This document shows positions 59,622-64,000 of a DNA stretch of 64,000 nucleotides, piece by piece. Source of the DNA: Rostratula benghalensis (taxonomy: Eukaryota > Chordata > Aves > Charadriiformes > Rostratulidae); contig VXAI01000116.1 of NCBI GenBank assembly GCA_013399305.1, forward strand, positions 351,617 to 415,616, read 5' to 3'. The position numbers were made by a program, and so were the translations under genes. Below the pieces are notes generated by a model. The model saw only the letters and a list, made by a program, of their open reading frames with translations, was not told the origin of the DNA and searched no databases. Numbering within the stretch: the stretch's first letter is position 1; each line of letters starts with the position of its first letter.

Positions 59622-62600
59622 CAGCACTGAGTCTCTGTAGTTTGCTCTGATAGCTGTTTTATAATTAAACCAGGCAGCCTGATTTCTAGGCAAAATTTAC
59701 AGCTGCAACAGGCCAGAAAAAGCATGTAAGCATAGTTTTAGTTATGTTACTAGATTAACCAGGATTGCATGAATATAGTAGTATATCTAAATCAAATGTC
59801 ATCCTTCAGCATGCAAACTGGTTGCTTTGGGTATCACAAATAAATCATTTGATCCTTTAACTTTTTTTTTTGTCTCTGTGGGGTTTTTTTGTTGTTGTTT
59901 TTTTAAGCCAGGTGCTTTGTTCAGTTCATGTGCAATGGAGCCTGGCAGACAAGGCTGGACAGGCTGTGGTCTCCCCAGATGGGGAGTTCATGGTGGGTCT
60001 CCCCATGCCGTTTGCACAGCGAGGCTAGCCCCAGAAATTCTCAAGTCTCCAGCACTGCCTGTGAAAGTGAAATTCAGCCCATTTGTAATTCTGTTTACCC
60101 AGAAGAAGAGAATGTTTAACATTTCTGTTAAATCACAAGACCTGGGATCCAGAGCACCAGTCACAGAAAGCTTTTAACTTCCTCTGAAATGCTTTATCCA
60201 GTCTGTACAGGCTTAGCAAGATGCAGGGAATGTCTGTGCTGATACGATTGTACAGGATGTCTGTTTAAACCCACTATAAACTACCAATCCCACAGTAGCA
60301 GTTTCAGCACAGCAGTCTCAAACTCCTAATTTCTCAGGTACTGCAGTAAAGGCAAGCCCTAACAATCTCAAAAGACATTGCATATCTTAAATTCCTACAT
60401 GCAAAACTCTAGAATCTGAGAACACCTCACTGCTCACAGAGATGATAACATATCTTGCAGCACAGAAACAAGGCTTCACCCTTTAGTTAAATCATTCCCT
60501 TCCTTCATACTCCTTTGTATAAAAATTGCACCAGATAGATTCAGCCTGTTCCTGAACATAGGCTGCAAATACTAATCAGATCTCCAAAGAGGCCTTCAGG
60601 ATGATTGACAGGGAAGCCCTTAATAAAGGCTTTCTGATTTTGTCAGGCAAGCAGAAGAGCAAGTCAGAAAGGAAGCAGCTTGAGTTACTTGAAATGCTGA
60701 GGTGGAGGCGTTTGAGAAATCATGAAGGGAGAGGTGTTTGATGAGCCCTGAGTGGAAAGCAGCTGCAGAAATTCTGATGGGCCTGCTGAAATGGCCACAG
60801 AGTAAGTGGTTGCTAAGTCTTGATTTTCCATTCTTGTCATTGGCAGAGATGAGAGAAAGAGTGTACAGTCAGCAAAATGAAGATGAGCAGAACCATCCTA
60901 GTTTTCAGTTTCCTGTTAAACAAGGAGCCTGGAGACCTCCCAGTAGTAGTTTACGGATCATGTCTGAAAACCTTGCTTTGGCAAGGTCTTCAGGACCTTC
61001 AGGACCAAAGGAGATGGACACTGTTTTCAGAGATCTCACTGAATTCTGTTGCAGATTTCTAAAAACGTGAGAGGAAAATAATTTTTAGTTTTGCTTCCTC
61101 GTGCTGCAGATAGTATAAAGGCTGGTGAAAAGACTAAGAACATCTCATAACAGGGCAATAAGGCACAGAAGAAACTGCCCACAAAGAAACAAATAAATGC
61201 TCATAACATTGGGTGTCCTGAAGAGTTTCTGAAGAAAGAGTTATATTACAGGAAAGCCTAAACCATTACGCCAGAATATAGAACATGTCTTCTTGATTGA
61301 ATAATTCACAGCAAATGAAAAGGCCTGCAAAGTTTTAGCAGTGGGAACTAAAATAATTCGATAACAACATGTCATAGTTAAACAAGCAACGAGAAGATGT
61401 GAGAAAGTACAAGGAAAGATGCTGGCACTACATTTCACCAATTTTCGTAACAATGAAACTCTTACTGTGATGTATAGTTTGTTTACTTCATGCAACACCA
61501 ACAGACACTGCTTTGCTTAACCAGCTTAGGAGTGGAAATAAGTGATGTTTAACAAGTGAAGGTTTATTCAAACTTAATTTGGCAAAACCAGATGGAATTT
61601 CATGTTCTCACAATTACTATGAGCTGAGAATAGCTAAATTGTTGCTATGGAAGTGGAAAGGTATAACAACAAAATAACCAGTCTAACAATATTGAGTCTG
61701 AAACATAAAAGTATGGCTTCGTATACAGTTTCACCACAAACAGCACATTATGGTAAATCATGGAATGACTACACATAATTATATAAGGACAATAGGCTAC
61801 TGTAGCTATTCAACAGTGTTTGTGCTTTTCCCAATTCAGTTCCATCCTGCAAGCCAACAATGACAAGATATGCATGACACAGCATTCATATCCCATGTAC
61901 AAGACATGACACTTACTGCTAAATTTATGTTATTAGTAGCCAGTCAATTTTTTTTCCTAAACTTAACTCCTCATATCATCTCAGTAACGCATCTTTGACA
62001 CTTTCCAAGCTTTATACCTGGCTTCTTTTTTTTCCATTCTTACAGCAGTTATAGGTTATGCTCTCTGACGTAGCCTAGAAAGTGTTTTACTTACTTTCTT
62101 TCAAACACAGTGGGGAGGGAGGGAAAAAAACAACTACTGGACATAGTTAAATCTCAAACAATTCTACTCAGACTATGATTTAATTCCCAGTTCAGATCCA
62201 TACACACTGACCCAAAAAGTCTACCCTCCAGCCCATGGAATTTTCCTACTAACCAGGCATTGTGCCTGAAAGAAATAGTAGTAAGTTCTACACTGAAAGG
62301 CTGAGGTGCAGAGGGCAAAAAAATTCATTGAAAATTCAACAGATGCATCGCTTTTAGAAACAATCAAATTAGCCCAGATAACCTCAGTTTGTCCTCCTTT
62401 ATGACCTAGTTTAATGAAATCTTGAGTAAAACTTCACATCAAAATGTTGCAGACAAAATACAGATGTACTCTGAGAGGCTATGGTGTTATCTCAGAGGAT
62501 ATCTTTTACTGGTACAAAAGGTGAATCTCTTCTTATTTTGACAACTAATTCATTTTGAACTTGATGTTAAGACCTGTTTGGAGATAGAAAGTTTTAGCTG

Positions 62601-63002
62601 GTATCTAAACTGTCTAAAACAGTATTTACATGTTGGCAGTAGTGTACAATGGAATACTTGGTAAGAGATGAGTAACACCCTGGAATCCCTTTGTCACTTC
62701 AAAAATATACATTTTCATTGACATTTCTAAATGCTGACTTCTCCAGATAATAAGGGAAGTAAAAGAAGTGATTAAGAATCTAACACCAAACTTCCATACG
62801 GGTTACTTCTTGAAATATCAATTGCTAGCTAAGATTTGCTGAGCACCATGGATCACAATTGCTAGAAATTCTGAAATATGAACAATATTATTGAAAAACT
62901 TAATTAAATTTCCAAACTTTGTGTTAATCCATTTTTTTCTCTGTGGATGGAAATTTTTCACATGAAAAGTATACTTCCCTTAAGAACATTTTCTCCTTTG
63001 TT

Positions 63003-63062
63003 AAAAAAAAAAAAAAAAAAGCCAGCCCCCCCCACCCCCCCAAAAAAAAAAAATTAAAAAAA
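63003..63062. repeat. A18 / C-rich / A-rich low-complexity cluster
   Basis: Eighteen adenines are followed by GCCAG, then C8 (63,026-63,033), A, C7 (63,035-63,041), then adenine runs to about 63,062. The C block gives the minus strand sixteen bases with a single non-G, enough to form a G-quadruplex. The cluster is a likely polymerase and assembly hard spot. Confidence 0.85.
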
Positions 63063-63427
63063 TTGCCTGGTTGAGTGCTGGTATTAGTTGAATAGATTTT
63101 CTCATCCACTCTGATGAGTTCCTCCATTCCTGATATTCTGCAAAATTTTCAGACTTCATATCATAATTCAATTAAGAATATTATTTAATGTAATAAAACC
63201 TGTGTTATCTTACATTATATACAGTATTCTTATCTGAATATATATACGAATAAAATGATTCTTTAATATAGATAATTTTACACATAAATAACAAAATATT
63301 TTACCACCATAAAGAATCTGAATTTTATTTACTATTTCTTAAATGCTCTGGTTTCATTCATATGCCCATAATATATACTATCTAAAACTATGCTTTTGAT
63401 CCTTAATCCTAAAAACTCCAGAGTTGA

Positions 63428-64000
63428 AGAACCACATGATGTGGGCTTGGGAGACAAAGTCCATCCCACTGTAAGTGAAAGGCAATGTTCATGACCACCT
63501 GAAGAACCTGAACATACACAAGTCCATGGGACCTGATGAGATGCATCCCAGAGTCACAAGGGAATTGGCTGATGTAGTTGCTAAGCCACTCTTTATGATA
63601 TTTGAAAAGTCATGGCAGTCCAGTAAAGTCCCTGGTGACGAAAGAAGGGAAATTTTACACCCATTTTCTAAGGACAAGTCCTGCCTGACCAACCTAGTGG
63701 CTTTCTACAATGGAGTGACTACATCAGTGGACAAGGGAAGAACAATAGATACCATCTATCTGGACTCCTGCAAGGCCTTTGACATGGTCCCACACAACAT
63801 CCTTCTCTCTTAGTTGGAGAGGATTTGATGGGTACACTGGTCGATGGATAAGGAACTGGCTGGATGGGTAGTGGTCAATGGCTTGATGTCCAGATGGAGA
63901 GGGGTAACAAGTGGTGTCACCCAGGGATAGGTACTGGACAGTGGGATCAAGTGCACCCTCAGCAAGTGTGCAGATGACACCAAGCTGAGTCAATGGGCCA
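63428..64000 (+). mobile_element. CR1 LINE, plus strand, deleted, cut by window end
   Basis: CR1 sequence starts near 63,428 (GATGTGGGCTTGGGAGACAA) upstream of the reverse transcriptase and is still running at the window edge, so its 3' end lies outside. It begins further upstream in ORF2 than the other copies but has lost at least two internal segments. The first junction is near 63,645, where GTCCCTGGTGAC is followed by a short bridge and then AAGGACAAGTCCTGCCTGAC. The second is near 63,935, between GGTACTGGACAGT and GGGATCAAGTGCACC. Confidence 0.94.
63475..64000 (+). pseudogene. CR1 ORF2 fragment with two deletions and a mutated FADD motif
   Basis: The frame reads [20 protein letters not shown] and [10 protein letters not shown], then IFEKSWQS and VPGD, the region just before the reverse transcriptase. 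About 60 residues of the family are then missing and it resumes at [16 protein letters not shown] and a motif A variant, [11 protein letters not shown] (family type DFSKAFD, with Phe-Ser changed to Ser-Cys). A TAG stop follows at about 63,812, then frame changes, a GVTQG-stop, and a second deletion before [20 protein letters not shown] has become CADD (63,967-63,978). The aspartates survive but the copy is clearly non-functional. Confidence 0.92.

Larger units (their letters stand above)
55393..63427. other. Gene-free sequence, GC-richer around 59.4-61.0 kb
   Basis: No exon is supported. A SINE relic near 55.8 kb and purine-rich simple repeats are listed separately. Between about 59,400 and 61,080 base composition is less AT-rich and frames of 110-116 codons are open on the plus strand (59,827-60,177 and 60,738-61,070). 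Neither shows a recognised domain, and both include stretches of ordinary non-coding texture. A local duplication TTCAGGACC twice is at about 60,990-61,007. Confidence 0.5.

Noticed and set aside
1..64000. Bacterial-type features: operons, ribosome binding sites, CRISPR arrays, phage or plasmid genes
   Set aside because: Nothing of the kind is present. Composition, CR1 elements and the lack of dense coding sequence are those of a vertebrate nuclear genome.

Overview
The window looks like avian nuclear DNA, intergenic or deep intronic. It is AT-rich, and every repeat I can firmly assign is a CR1 LINE fragment. The youngest-looking 3' ends carry the octamer tail typical of sauropsid CR1 (tandem ATTCTATG at about 43,974-43,997). 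There are no primate- or rodent-type SINEs and no L1. Turtle or crocodile cannot be excluded from sequence alone, but low repeat density with CR1 dominance points to a bird. I found no exon, tRNA, rRNA or CRISPR array that I can defend, and no host protein-coding gene. The open frames outside CR1 are short (longest about 147 codons) and resemble no family I recognise.

Layout. 1-16,583 is unique AT-rich DNA with a few simple repeats, a G-quadruplex motif (2,398-2,415), two old palindromic-repeat relics, a GC-richer patch (8,820-9,330) and a 13-bp inverted repeat (10,085-10,154). 16,584-18,072 is the best CR1 copy, on the minus strand, 5'-truncated, covering the reverse transcriptase domain to the 3' end with one stop and two frameshifts. 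18,073-43,384 is mostly unique, with faint old CR1 relics on the plus strand between 18.58 and 23.64 kb, palindromic amniote repeat relics (clearest at 34,811-34,912), a homeodomain-type inverted repeat (35,514-35,560) and a 10-bp-stem hairpin (36,205-36,231). 43,385-43,997 is a plus-strand CR1 with an internal deletion. 43,998-54,445 holds a GATATA microsatellite that runs into a 10-N assembly gap (51,622-51,631) and a 57-bp direct repeat whose copies are offset by exactly 600 bp (53,146 and 53,746). Short CR1 3' ends lie at 54,446-54,545 (+) and 55,200-55,392 (-), followed by a tRNA-derived SINE relic at 55,815-55,925 (-). 63,428-64,000 is another deleted plus-strand CR1 that runs off the window.

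No operon, pathway or multi-gene system is visible. The CR1 copies are dead retrotransposon fragments. The most interesting signals are non-coding: the near-identical 57-bp pair, one copy of which abuts a perfect hairpin; the TAAT-rich inverted repeat; and relics of old amniote repeats, a class known to be exapted as regulatory DNA. None is proven functional here.
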